NCBI GenBank assembly: GCA_002452265.1
Contig: DKEW01000068.1
Coordinates: 1 to 19,811 of the forward strand
DNA length: 19,811 nucleotides
Reading direction: 5' to 3'
DNA from: Pelobacter sp. UBA6812
GTDB taxonomy: Bacteria; Desulfobacterota; Desulfuromonadia; Desulfuromonadales; Syntrophotaleaceae
The translations under genes and the position numbers were made by a program. The notes under the pieces are model-generated. The model searched no databases, had not been told where the DNA came from, and saw only the letters and a list, made by a program, of their open reading frames with translations. The number at the start of each line of letters is the position of its first letter. Positions within the stretch are counted from its first letter, which is position 1. Positions 1-7,261 of this stretch are shown in pieces.

Positions 1-113
1 AGCATCCGGAGGAATTCGATCCGCGCAAGTACCTCGGCGCGGCCCGCAGCGAACTGGTCCGGCTGATCCGTCACAAGAATGAAGCCGTGCTCGGCAGCGC
101 CGGCCGGGTCTGA
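1..113 (+). CDS. Class II fructose-bisphosphate aldolase, C-terminal end (partial)
   Basis: An open frame enters from the left edge (first full codon at 3) and stops at TGA 111-113, giving 36 residues that read HPEEFDPRKYLGAARSELVR and end in VLGSAGRV. The FDPRKYLG...AR pattern followed by a short basic tail ending in GSAG resembles the C-terminus of class II (metal-dependent) fructose-1,6-bisphosphate aldolases, which interconvert fructose-1,6-bisphosphate with two triose phosphates in glycolysis and gluconeogenesis. The active-site part lies outside the window, so the assignment rests on the tail alone and is only moderately secure. The ferritin gene begins 45 bases further on, on the same strand. 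I see no terminator in that gap, so read-through is possible. Confidence 0.6.
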   Translation, partial: HPEEFDPRKYLGAARSELVRLIRHKNEAVLGSAGRV

Positions 114-158
114 GGCCCCTGCTTTGTTTCTCTTTTTCCAGCGACAGGAGAATCTCTC

Positions 159-665
159 ATGATCAGTGAAACCATGGCAGCAGCTCTCAACGAGCAGATG
201 AATTACGAGTTCTATTCCGCCAACATCTATCTGGCCATGAGTGCCTATTGCAGTGCCAAGGGCCTCGACGGCTTTGCCAGCTGGCACTATAACCAGTATC
301 TGGAAGAGCAGCTGCACGCGATGAAGTTCTACCATTACCTGCTGGACCAGAACCAGCCGGTGGAACTGGATGCCATGCCCAAGCCGAAGAAGGATTACGG
401 GTCACCCTTAAGCGTGTTCGAGCAGGCCCTGGCGCACGAGCGTTCGGTGACAGCGCGCATCTACAAGCTGGTTGATCGTGCCCTGGAGGAACGTGACCAT
501 GGTACCAACTCCTTTCTGCAGTGGTTTGTCAACGAGCAGGTCGAGGAGGAGTCCACCATCAATGGCATTCTTGACAAGCTGCGGCTGGTCGAAAGTTCCG
601 GCAATGGTATCTTTATGGTCAACAACGAACTGGGCCAGCGTCCGGCCCCGCAACCGCTGGCCTGA
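159..665 (+). CDS. ftnA: Ferritin (FtnA-like, non-haem)
   Basis: A 168-residue ferritin, the normal length of bacterial FtnA. It oxidises Fe(II) and stores it as a ferric mineral inside a 24-subunit cytoplasmic shell. The four-helix-bundle pattern and the ferroxidase ligands are visible: Glu17, Glu50 with His53 (EEQLH), Glu94, Gln127 and Glu130 (NEQVEEE). These fall at the same positions as in E. coli FtnA. No haem-binding bacterioferritin Met is apparent in the usual place. The start is supported by GACAGGAG about 8 bases upstream of the ATG. The next gene is rubredoxin, so the pair probably forms an iron and oxygen-stress unit: storing iron limits Fenton chemistry, and rubredoxin passes electrons. 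No Fur box is evident in the short upstream gap. Confidence 0.95.
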   Translation: MISETMAAALNEQMNYEFYSANIYLAMSAYCSAKGLDGFASWHYNQYLEEQLHAMKFYHYLLDQNQPVELDAMPKPKKDYGSPLSVFEQALAHERSVTARIYKLVDRALEERDHGTNSFLQWFVNEQVEEESTINGILDKLRLVESSGNGIFMVNNELGQRPAPQPLA

Positions 666-709
666 TCCCCGCGGGATTTCCGGCCGGCCCTGAGCCAAAG
701 GAGAGCGTG

Positions 710-868
710 ATGGAAAAGTACGTCTGTGGTCCCTGTGGTTATGTCTATGATCCCGCCGAGGGCGATCCGGACAACGGTATCGCCGCCGGCACGGCCTTTG
801 CCGATCTGCCCGAAGACTGGTGCTGCCCGCTGTGCGGTGCGCCCAAGAGCGAATTCGATCCGGCCTGA
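710..868 (+). CDS. Rubredoxin
   Basis: A 52-residue protein, typical rubredoxin size. It has the two knuckles that bind one Fe(Cys)4 centre: CGPC at residues 6-9 and CPLC at 39-42. It also has the family hallmarks YVYDPAEGD (11-19) and LPEDWCCP (33-40). Rubredoxins are small cytoplasmic one-electron carriers that, in anaerobes, feed rubrerythrin, superoxide reductase or oxygen reductases. The start is fixed by AAAGGAG at 697-703, six bases before the ATG. The gene lies 44 bases after ferritin and just before a strong terminator, so it is the last gene of a ferritin–rubredoxin transcript. The partner enzyme is not in this window. Confidence 0.96.
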   Translation: MEKYVCGPCGYVYDPAEGDPDNGIAAGTAFADLPEDWCCPLCGAPKSEFDPA

Positions 869-892
869 AGCGCCCCCTTGTCGTCAGATAAA

Positions 893-929
893 AAAGCCCC
901 GTGTGGCCTGGTTGGCCGCGCGGGGCTTT
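893..929. terminator. Bidirectional terminator between rubredoxin and speD
   Basis: A long hairpin with 16-base arms at 893-908 and 914-929 and a 5-base loop. Its arms start with AAAGCCCC and end with GGGGCTTT, and two positions are G-T pairs. A-rich sequence lies on the left (889-895) and CTTTG on the right, so it can act on transcripts from either side. It ends the rubredoxin transcript on the plus strand and the speD transcript on the minus strand. Confidence 0.8.
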
Positions 930-973
930 GCTGTTGCGGTGCTGTCAGGCCGATGGCCGGCGGAGACGGGCGA

Positions 974-1765
974 CTAGAAGATGTTCTTGGAATAGAAGAT
1001 CTCGGTCATCTCGTGGCGTAGCAGTTCCTTGACCCGTTCCTTTTCGCTGTCGGAAAAATCCTGCATCGCCGTGCCGAACAGGTAGTTTTCCAGTTCCACA
1101 TCCTTCAGCAGCATCTTGGTGTGGAACAGGTTTTCCTGGTGAATGTTGATATCGACACAGTGGTACAGATCCAGCGTCTTACGCTTGATGAACTGCTGGA
1201 TCGAGTGGATGCGGTGGTCGATATAATGCTTTTTGCCCTTGGTGTCGCGGGTGAAGCCGCGAACCTTGTAGTCCATCAGCACGATATCCGATTCGAACGA
1301 TTCGATCAGATGGTTGAGGGCCTTGAGCGGGCTGATCTTGCCGCAGGTCGACACGTCGACATCAACCCGGAAGGTGGAAATGCCCAGCTTCGAATCCGTT
1401 TCCGGATAGGTGTGGATGCACAGGTGGCTCTTGTCCAGATGTGCCAGTACCTGGTCGGGCTTGGGATCGACCGGTTCCTCGGCGATCAGGATCGTGACAC
1501 TGGCGCCCATCGGGTCATAGTCCTGACTGGAAATGCTCAGGATGTTGGCGCCGATGATGTCGGCAACCTCCTGCAGGATGGTAACCAGCCGCTCGGCGTT
1601 GTATTCCTCGTCGATATACTCAAGGTATTCCTTGCGGTTGGCCGGCGCTTTGGCGTAACAGACATCGTAGATGTTGAACGACAGCGTCTTGGTGAGATTG
1701 TTGAATCCGCGCAGCTTGATTTTGTTGCGTGGCCGCTTGACCCGGGTGAGCTTTTTTGCACACAT
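974..1765 (-). CDS. speD: S-adenosylmethionine decarboxylase proenzyme (E. coli type)
   Basis: A 263-residue AdoMet decarboxylase of the Gram-negative class 1A. It makes decarboxylated AdoMet, the aminopropyl donor for spermidine synthesis. The proenzyme cuts itself in LDKSHLC between Lys112 and Ser113, and the Ser becomes the pyruvoyl cofactor. The sequence is very close to the E. coli enzyme throughout: GFNNLTK (20-26), YDVCYAK, IIGANIL, QDYDPMGASVTIL, HTYPE, STCGKISPLKALN, DYKVRGFTRD. An ATG at 1765 is preferred to start codons further upstream because AAGGAGGC (1771-1778) sits six bases before it. It adds a basic tail (KKLTRVKRPRNK) of about 15 residues compared with E. coli. No spermidine synthase gene is adjacent, so its partner must lie elsewhere. 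Confidence 0.96.
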   Translation of the reverse strand: MCAKKLTRVKRPRNKIKLRGFNNLTKTLSFNIYDVCYAKAPANRKEYLEYIDEEYNAERLVTILQEVADIIGANILSISSQDYDPMGASVTILIAEEPVDPKPDQVLAHLDKSHLCIHTYPETDSKLGISTFRVDVDVSTCGKISPLKALNHLIESFESDIVLMDYKVRGFTRDTKGKKHYIDHRIHSIQQFIKRKTLDLYHCVDINIHQENLFHTKMLLKDVELENYLFGTAMQDFSDSEKERVKELLRHEMTEIFYSKNIF

Positions 1766-1881
1766 GGCCCGCCTCCTTTTTGTCAGAAAACAAAAGGCTG
1801 GAAAACGAAAAAACGCGCCAATAGAAGCATAAAGCCGTTGACAGAACAAGGAAATAAACGGCGGACGGCAGGAAAAAATCA

Positions 1882-1897
1882 GCCGGAAAATCCGGGC
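1882..1897 (-). terminator. Weak terminator downstream of tetR
   Basis: On the minus strand a short hairpin (CCGGA, 3-base loop, TCCGG; arms 83-87 and 91-95 of the 1800s) is followed at once by GATTTTTT. It stands 15-30 bases after the tetR stop and before speD. The stem has only five pairs, so termination may be partial. Confidence 0.35.
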
Positions 1898-1912
1898 GGT
1901 AAAAACAGTGGC

Positions 1913-2512
1913 TTAGCTGGCTGGGGGTGGGGCACAGGGCGGACGCAGGGCGCTCAGGCACAGGTCGATGGCGTGTTCCGCCAGAGGGGGGATCGGCAGA
2001 TCCTTGAGCAGGCGGATGCGCAGGATGCCGTAGAAGGCGGCGTCGATGAACCAGGCGGTCTTTTCGGCGTCCAGCGGGCGGACGCTGCCATCGGCCATGC
2101 CCTGCTGCAGAAAACGGATCAGCAGGCTGATCTTGTAGCCAAGAAAGTCGCGGATCAGCCCATGGCCGCAGGTGCCGGGCACCAGGACCTCGTCGGTCAT
2201 GTCGCGGATCAGTACCCGCACGCGCAACTGTTCACGTTCGACCAGGGTTTGTTCGCTGCGTAGCAACCGTTCAACACAGGTATAGCCGCTTAGCCGGCGG
2301 CTGTCGATGCGATCGTAGCCCTGCCGGGTGGCGTCGAGCAACTCGCGCAGCACCTCGGTGAGGATGCCTTCCTTGTTTTTGAAATGGTAGAACAGGGTGC
2401 CCTGGGCCACACCGGCCTGACTGGCGATTTCCGCCGTGCTGGTGTTGCGGAAGCCTTTTTCGGCAAACAGGGCGATGGCCGCCGTGATGATTCGGTCACG
2501 CTTGGGGGTCAT
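1913..2512 (-). CDS. TetR/AcrR-family transcriptional repressor
   Basis: A 199-residue one-domain repressor. The N-terminal TetR helix-turn-helix is clear: RDRIITAAIALFAEKGFRNT (6-25), TAEIASQAGVAQGTLFYHF (26-44), then FKNKEGIL. The C-terminal part is a divergent all-helical ligand pocket, so the inducer cannot be told from the sequence. It follows a MATE exporter gene on the same strand after 29 bases, which suggests co-transcription and local control of the exporter. TetR proteins usually repress an adjacent pump until a toxic substrate binds. The start is supported by GGGAGG just upstream of the ATG. The C-terminus is Pro-rich (PPCAPPPAS) and low in complexity. Confidence 0.9.
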   Translation of the reverse strand: MTPKRDRIITAAIALFAEKGFRNTSTAEIASQAGVAQGTLFYHFKNKEGILTEVLRELLDATRQGYDRIDSRRLSGYTCVERLLRSEQTLVEREQLRVRVLIRDMTDEVLVPGTCGHGLIRDFLGYKISLLIRFLQQGMADGSVRPLDAEKTAWFIDAAFYGILRIRLLKDLPIPPLAEHAIDLCLSALRPPCAPPPAS

Positions 2513-2534
2513 GGGCCCTCCCGGACAGTTCGAG

Positions 2535-2548
2535 TGATTGGTCAGTCA
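2535..2548. promoter_or_regulatory. Possible TetR operator at the MATE/tetR junction
   Basis: TGATTGGTCAGTCA is an imperfect dyad (5 of 7 positions) of the TGACTGACCAATCA type often seen in front of TetR-family genes. It lies 23 bases before the tetR start and overlaps the stop codon of the MATE gene. A repressor bound here could act as a roadblock or control an internal tetR promoter. I found no equally clear copy in the MATE upstream region. Confidence 0.3.
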
Positions 2549-3960
2549 GTAACGACTGCGCCCGCTCTTGTCAAGGGAAAATTGCTGGTGCCCGGGCGCA
2601 ACCCGGCGATAACGCGTCGCAGGCTGGTGCGCAGGCGCAGGCCGAGCATCAGGGCGGCGCAGCTGAGGCCGGCGATGAGGCCGTACCAGAAGCCGGGCGC
2701 GGCCTGTTGCAGGCGCAGTCCCAGCAGACAGCCGAGGGGCAGGCCGATGGCCCAGTAGGCCAGGGTCTGCAGCAGCATGGGAACGCGGGTGTCCTTGCAG
2801 CCGCGCAGGGCTCCGGCAAAGATCACTTGCAGGGCGTCGGGCAGTTGGAACAGGGCCGCCAGCAGAATCAGTTCGGCAGCGCGCTGGCGCAGATGGGCGT
2901 CGCTGGTGTAGAGAGCGGCGCAGGCCGGTGCCAGCAGCAGCATCAGGCTGGCGCTGGTCAGGGCCAGCACCAGGGCGGTGGTGACGGCGGTGCGTACGGC
3001 ACAGCGCACCTGCTGTGGTCGAGCCCGGCCAATGCTGAAGCCGACCCGAACGGCCGTGGCACTGCTGATGCTCAGGGGAATCATGAAGATGAGCGAAACA
3101 AAGTTGAGGGCGATCTGATGGGCCGCCACCTCACCGGCGCCAAAGCGCGATAGCAGCAGGGCGATCAGGGCAAAACTGCTGCATTCGATGAACAGGCCGA
3201 TGCCGATCGGCAGGCCCAGGCGCAGCAGTTGCAGCTGCAGCCGGCGATCCAGTAGGCGCCAGCCGCGCCGCCACAGAGACAGGGCGGCGCGGTCGATCCG
3301 GCGATAGAGCAGCAGCATGACCAGCAGCATGGCCCACATGGCCAGAGCCGTTGCCGGGCCGCAGCCCACCCCGCCCAGGGCCGGAGCGCCGAGCAGGCCG
3401 AACACCAGCACGGTGTTGGCGACGATGTTGACCCCCAGGCCAATGAAGCTGGCGATCATGCTTGGACGCGCGAGGGAACGCCCTTCGCTGCAGTAACGCA
3501 GGGCGAAGCAGACGCCGATAGCGGGGAAGCCCCAGGCCACACCGACCAGATAGCCGTCTATCAGCGGTCGCACCGCTGTTTCGACTTGCAGCAGCGGTAA
3601 CAGATGGCGACTCTGCGGCAGCAGCACTGCCAGGGCCAGGCCGGCCAGCCCGCCCAGCAGCATGCCCTGGGCCGGCAACTGGCGCAGTTGCTGCCGCTGG
3701 CCGGCACCCTGAGCCTGGGCCATCAGTGGCGTCAGGGCGCTGAGCAGGCCGAGCAGCAGCAGAATCAGCGGAAACCACAGGCTCGAACCGATGGCCACCG
3801 CCGCCAGATCGCGCGCGCCGACCCGGCCGGCCATCAGGGTGTCGACAAAGCCCATGCTGGTCTGGGCCAGCTGGGCTAGAATCAGGGGAGCGCTCAGGCG
3901 CAGCAGTGCCGCCAGTTCGCAGCGGTAGAGGCGCAGGGAGGGAAAGCGGGCAGACCACAT
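2542..3960 (-). CDS. MATE-family multidrug/Na+ antiporter
   Basis: A 472-residue inner-membrane protein with about twelve hydrophobic segments, the standard length of MATE/NorM exporters. These expel cationic drugs or metabolites in exchange for Na+ or H+. The diagnostic start of the fold is present: LRLSAPLILAQLAQTSMGFVDTLMAGR, then the GVAWGFPAIGVCFALRYCSEG segment, and in the second half VAAHQIALNFVSLIFMIPLSISSATAVRVG. The frame stays open for 100 codons upstream, but those codons are Arg-rich and unlike a MATE N-terminus, so the ATG at 3960 is preferred. Its ribosome-binding site is poor (CCGGA), which leaves the start somewhat uncertain. A TetR gene follows 29 bases downstream and probably regulates it. 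Confidence 0.9.
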   Translation of the reverse strand: MWSARFPSLRLYRCELAALLRLSAPLILAQLAQTSMGFVDTLMAGRVGARDLAAVAIGSSLWFPLILLLLGLLSALTPLMAQAQGAGQRQQLRQLPAQGMLLGGLAGLALAVLLPQSRHLLPLLQVETAVRPLIDGYLVGVAWGFPAIGVCFALRYCSEGRSLARPSMIASFIGLGVNIVANTVLVFGLLGAPALGGVGCGPATALAMWAMLLVMLLLYRRIDRAALSLWRRGWRLLDRRLQLQLLRLGLPIGIGLFIECSSFALIALLLSRFGAGEVAAHQIALNFVSLIFMIPLSISSATAVRVGFSIGRARPQQVRCAVRTAVTTALVLALTSASLMLLLAPACAALYTSDAHLRQRAAELILLAALFQLPDALQVIFAGALRGCKDTRVPMLLQTLAYWAIGLPLGCLLGLRLQQAAPGFWYGLIAGLSCAALMLGLRLRTSLRRVIAGLRPGTSNFPLTRAGAVVTD

Positions 3961-4107
3961 GCGGTTATCCGGAAAAAGCTGCAGGCCCTGCTCGCTGAAC
4001 AAGGCCTGAGACGGGAAAAAGACGTAACAGCACCGCCTGCCGGAGCGGACCGCAACCTTGGCGCGGGTCAGCGGGCGGTGCGGCAAGCCGTGCCGGAGAA
4101 AAACAGA

Positions 4108-4136
4108 TCGTCGGCAATCGATCGCCATACTATAAT
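4108..4136 (+). promoter_or_regulatory. Possible promoter of the pabBC unit
   Basis: A perfect −10 hexamer TATAAT lies at 4131-4136, the only one in this G+C-rich gap of about 285 bases between the MATE start (3960) and pabBC. No convincing −35 hexamer stands at the right distance. I see no other feature in the gap apart from the overlapping minus-strand promoter. Confidence 0.35.
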
Positions 4137-4157
4137 GAACGGTCATGCTGTTGGCCA
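4129..4157 (-). promoter_or_regulatory. Possible promoter of the MATE–tetR unit
   Basis: On the minus strand TGGCCA (4152-4157) and TATAGT (4129-4134) stand 17 bases apart, a fair sigma-70 match (four and five of six). It would give a leader of roughly 160 bases before the MATE start. It overlaps the plus-strand TATAAT, so the two divergent units may compete for polymerase. Confidence 0.3.
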
Positions 4158-4246
4158 GAGAAAGTCCCGTCCGAGAAGTTTTCGCCCGGCTGACGGAGCG
4201 CGTCGCCGCTGCCGCTGGGTGCATTTCCCCCTGATTGAGGAGCAAG

Positions 4247-6049
4247 GTGTCTGTTTCCATGGCGTTAGGTGCGTCGCTGGCGTCGGCCGGGCCGAAGGTG
4301 TTGCTGCACTGTCCGCGGCGGCGGCTGTGGCAGTTCTATGCCCGGCCGCAACAGGAGATCGTCGCTCATTCGCCGACCGAGGTGGTGGCGGCGCTGCAGG
4401 CTGTGGAGCAGGCCGTTGAAGGTGAAGGTCTGCATGCCGCCGGATTTGTCGGTTTCGAGGCGGGCGCCGCCTTCAGTCGCGCCCAGCCCTGGCAGCCACG
4501 GCCCCTGCCGCTGCTGTGGTTTGGTCTGTTCGCGCCGCCGCAGCTGCTGGCGCAACTGCCGCCGCCCGATGGTCCCGATCTGGGTGGTTGCTGGCTGGCG
4601 CAGCTCGATGGCGCGGCCCATGCCCGCCAGGTGGCACGGATTCGCCAGCTGATCGCCGCCGGCGAAACCTATCAGGTTAATCTGACCTATCCGTACGATT
4701 GTTTGCTGCCGACCACGCCCTGGACGCTGTTTCACCAGTTGCAGCAGGGGCAGCCCGGCGGCTATGCCGCCTACATTGATCTGGGTCGTTTTGCCATCTG
4801 CAGCGCCTCGCCGGAGCTGTTTTTCGAGCGGGCCGGCAGCCGCATTTTGACCCGGCCGATGAAGGGCACGGCCGCGCGGGGTGCCGACACGGCCGCCGAT
4901 GCCGCTCAGCGCCGGCTGCTGGCTGAAAGCGTCAAGGACCGGGCCGAGAACCTGATGATTGTCGACATGCTGCGCAACGATCTCGGCCGGATCGCCCGAC
5001 CGGGGACGGTGCGGGTGCCGCGCCTGTTCACGCTGGAGGCCTATCCGACCCTGTGGCAGATGACCAGCAGCGTGACGGCGCGCACCGATGCCTCGCTGGC
5101 CGAGCTGTTCGCCGCGCTGTTTCCCTGCGCCTCCATCAGTGGCGCCCCCAAGGAGAATACCTTGCGGCATATCGCCCGGCTGGAACAGGCGCCACGCCAG
5201 ATCTACACTGGCGCCATTGGCTGTTGCCGACCCGGCCGGCGCAGCTGTTTCAGCGTCGCCATCCGCACGGCGCTGGTTGATCGCGCCAGCGCCACGGCCA
5301 GCTACGGTGTCGGCGGTGGTATTGTCTGGGATTCCACCGCGGTGGCGGAATACCGTGAAAGCCAGCTTAAGGCCGCCATTCTGCCGCGGCGGCCGGGCGC
5401 TGTGCGGTTGCTGGAGACCCTGCGCTGGAGCGCCAGCGACGGTTTCCATCTGCTGGAAGAGCATCTGCGGCGTCTGCTGCACTCGGCCGCCTGTCATGGC
5501 TACCCCTGCACGGCGAAGCAACTGCGGCAACGACTGGCGGCGGAGGCGGCTTGTCAGCCACGGCAGGGCCGTTACCGCGTGCGTCTGCTGCTGGACAGTC
5601 AGGGTGTCATCGAATGCCAGTTTCTTGCCGAACCGCAGCGCGCGGCTTCGCGGCCGTTGCGGTTGGCCTGGGCAGCCGAGCCGGTGCAGTCGACCGATGC
5701 CACCCTGCGCCACAAGACCGAGCAGCGGCAACGCTACGACCGGTTGCGCCAGCTGGCGGGGCCGGAGGCCGATGAGGTGCTGCTGTACAATGAGCGTGAT
5801 GAGTTGACCGAGGCCACTACGGCGAATGTTCTGCTGCGCCGTGCTGGTCGCTGGCTGACCCCGGCGTTGCAATCCGGCCTGTTGCCGGGCGTGCAGCGCC
5901 AGCACTGGCTGGAGCAGGGACGTATCGAAGAGGCGATCATCCGGCGCCATGAAATCGGGCCGGACACGCCGCTGGTGCTGATCAATGCCCTGCGCGGTTG
6001 CCGGCGCGGTCGGCTGCAACCGGACAGGCGGGAGCTGCCAGATTTTTAA
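4247..6049 (+). CDS. pabBC: Aminodeoxychorismate synthase I fused to aminodeoxychorismate lyase
   Basis: A 600-residue fusion for the p-aminobenzoate branch of folate synthesis. Residues about 1-375 are PabB (chorismate-binding): ETYQVNLTYP, SASPELFFER, TRPMKGT (Lys206, the residue that marks PabB rather than TrpE), AENLMIVDMLRNDLGRI, SISGAPKENTL, YTGAIGC and YGVGGGIVWDS. Residues about 385-600 are a class IV PLP lyase (PabC). They have HKTEQRQRYD with probable PLP Lys490, ELTEATTANVLL, and LTPALQSGLLPGVQR. The glutamine amidotransferase PabA is absent here and must be supplied elsewhere. Start choice: GTG 4247 sits four bases after GAGGAG, while ATG 4259 sits nine bases after AAGGTG. Both are possible, and they differ by four residues. 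The next gene follows within 14 bases. Confidence 0.93.
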   Translation: MSVSMALGASLASAGPKVLLHCPRRRLWQFYARPQQEIVAHSPTEVVAALQAVEQAVEGEGLHAAGFVGFEAGAAFSRAQPWQPRPLPLLWFGLFAPPQLLAQLPPPDGPDLGGCWLAQLDGAAHARQVARIRQLIAAGETYQVNLTYPYDCLLPTTPWTLFHQLQQGQPGGYAAYIDLGRFAICSASPELFFERAGSRILTRPMKGTAARGADTAADAAQRRLLAESVKDRAENLMIVDMLRNDLGRIARPGTVRVPRLFTLEAYPTLWQMTSSVTARTDASLAELFAALFPCASISGAPKENTLRHIARLEQAPRQIYTGAIGCCRPGRRSCFSVAIRTALVDRASATASYGVGGGIVWDSTAVAEYRESQLKAAILPRRPGAVRLLETLRWSASDGFHLLEEHLRRLLHSAACHGYPCTAKQLRQRLAAEAACQPRQGRYRVRLLLDSQGVIECQFLAEPQRAASRPLRLAWAAEPVQSTDATLRHKTEQRQRYDRLRQLAGPEADEVLLYNERDELTEATTANVLLRRAGRWLTPALQSGLLPGVQRQHWLEQGRIEEAIIRRHEIGPDTPLVLINALRGCRRGRLQPDRRELPDF

Positions 6050-6062
6050 GGAGATTTAAGCG

Positions 6063-6263
6063 ATGCAAAAAATCTTGCTGTTGCTGGGGGTGCTGTTTCT
6101 GCTGGCGGGCTTGTTGTGGCCCTGGCTGGCCAAACTGCCGCTGGGCCGACTGCCGGGCGATCTGCTGTTTGAGCGGCCGGGGCTGAAGGTCTGGTTTCCC
6201 CTGACCACGATGATCGTCGTCAGTCTGGTGTTGTCGTTGTTGCTGCACCTGTTTCGCAAGTAA
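6063..6263 (+). CDS. DUF2905 small membrane protein
   Basis: A 66-residue protein with two hydrophobic helices (about 3-23 and 45-63). They flank the conserved loop WLAKLPLGRLPGDLLFERPG, which is characteristic of DUF2905. The family is widespread in bacteria and has no known function. It is presumably an inner-membrane protein. The ribosome-binding site AAGGAG (6048-6053) overlaps the stop codon of the preceding pabBC gene, so translation may be coupled. The pseudouridine synthase gene follows 30 bases later, and the three genes look like one transcript. Confidence 0.9.
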   Translation: MQKILLLLGVLFLLAGLLWPWLAKLPLGRLPGDLLFERPGLKVWFPLTTMIVVSLVLSLLLHLFRK

Positions 6264-6293
6264 CGGGCGGGATTGCCGCCGAGAGGAAAAAAT

Positions 6294-7187
6294 ATGGAAA
6301 CCTGTACAGAAATCATCGTGGTCAGCACGCGCCAGCAGGGCCAGAGCGCGCTGGAGATTCTGGCCGCGGCTGTCCCGGCCGCCGGTCGCGGCTATTTGCG
6401 CCAGCTGTTCAAGAAGGGGCGGGTGCGCTGTGATGGTCAGTGTTTGATCGCTGATGTGTTGTTGCAGGCCGGTCAGCAGCTGCAGCTGGCTGGCAGCGCC
6501 CGGTTGGCGGAGTTGTTGGCGGCACCGCGCCAGGCGGCGGAGGCGGCGGGTGTGCCTGTGCTGTACGAAAGTGCCGAACTGCTGGTGGTCGATAAACCGG
6601 CCGGTCTGGCTGTGCATGGCGGCGCAGAGCAAACCGATCATCTGGTTGGCCGGGTACAGACGCTGATGACTCAGCGGGGCGAGCGTTTTGCCGTGGCGCC
6701 CATTCACCGGCTCGATCGCGCCACCTCCGGCCCGGTGCTGCTGGGTAAGGGCCGCAAGGCTTGTGGTGAATTGGGCCGCCTGTTTCTGCGCCAGCAGGTG
6801 GAGAAACGCTATCTGGCGCTGGTGCAGGGCCGGACGGCGCCCACGGGTGAGCTGGCCAGCCTGTTGCCGGCCAAGGGCAAGCTCAAGGAGGCACGTTGTG
6901 GCTTCCGGGCGCTGCGTCGCAGCGAGCAGGCCAGTTTGCTGCAGATTGACCTACAGACCGGCCGCCAGCACCAGATCCGCCGCCAGCTGGCCGCCGCCGG
7001 CCATCCCCTGTTCGGTGATGCGCGCTATGGCGGCCCCTGTCCGCCGGCGCTGCCCCGGCTGTTTCTGCATTGCAGCCGGTTGGCCTTCGTCGATCCGTTC
7101 AGTGGCGCGCCGCTGATTTTTGACAGCCCCCTGCCGGCCGAGCTGCGGGTCTTTGCCGAGACCTTGCTGGGCGCGCCGATCCCCTGA
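6294..7187 (+). CDS. RluA-family RNA pseudouridine synthase
   Basis: A 297-residue enzyme that isomerises specific uridines in rRNA or tRNA to pseudouridine. Residues about 30-68 resemble an S4-like RNA-binding segment (RGYLRQLFKKGRVRCDGQ). The catalytic domain begins at LYESAELLVVDKPAGLAVH (90-108). It carries the family motif IHRLDRATSG with catalytic Asp141, and then LQTGRQHQIRRQL and HPLFGDARYGG. The exact target (RluA, RluC or RluD type) cannot be read from the sequence. ATG 6294 is chosen over a TTG seven codons upstream because GAGAGG (6281-6286) is correctly spaced. The gene ends 56 bases from the end of the converging uup gene. Confidence 0.92.
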   Translation: METCTEIIVVSTRQQGQSALEILAAAVPAAGRGYLRQLFKKGRVRCDGQCLIADVLLQAGQQLQLAGSARLAELLAAPRQAAEAAGVPVLYESAELLVVDKPAGLAVHGGAEQTDHLVGRVQTLMTQRGERFAVAPIHRLDRATSGPVLLGKGRKACGELGRLFLRQQVEKRYLALVQGRTAPTGELASLLPAKGKLKEARCGFRALRRSEQASLLQIDLQTGRQHQIRRQLAAAGHPLFGDARYGGPCPPALPRLFLHCSRLAFVDPFSGAPLIFDSPLPAELRVFAETLLGAPIP

Positions 7188-7214
7188 GCCGGCAGCGCAC
7201 CGACCGCCCCGATT

Positions 7215-7261
7215 GATCGTCGCCAGTTGTTTTCAGCGCTACGCTACAGCTGGCGATGATC
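7215..7261. terminator. Inverted repeat at the end of two converging genes
   Basis: Sixteen-base arms at 7215-7230 (GATCGTCGCCAGTTGT) and 7246-7261 (ACAGCTGGCGATGATC) pair with two G-T wobbles around a 15-base loop. The right arm is inside the last codons of uup. No long T-run follows on either side, so it may be a processing or Rho-assisted barrier rather than a classical terminator. Confidence 0.45.

Noticed and set aside
1121..2263. 380-codon plus-strand open frame
   Set aside because: It runs antisense across both speD and tetR, including the gap between them, and has no family resemblance.
3131..3958. 275-codon minus-strand frame overlapping the MATE gene
   Set aside because: It is a +1 shadow on the same strand, rich in Pro, Arg and Gly. 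The MATE frame alone has membrane segments and family motifs.
4265..6019. 584-codon minus-strand open frame
   Set aside because: It is exactly antisense to pabBC, whose motifs are unmistakable. The antisense product is Gln/Arg/Gly-rich with no recognisable domain, a known effect of G+C-rich third positions.
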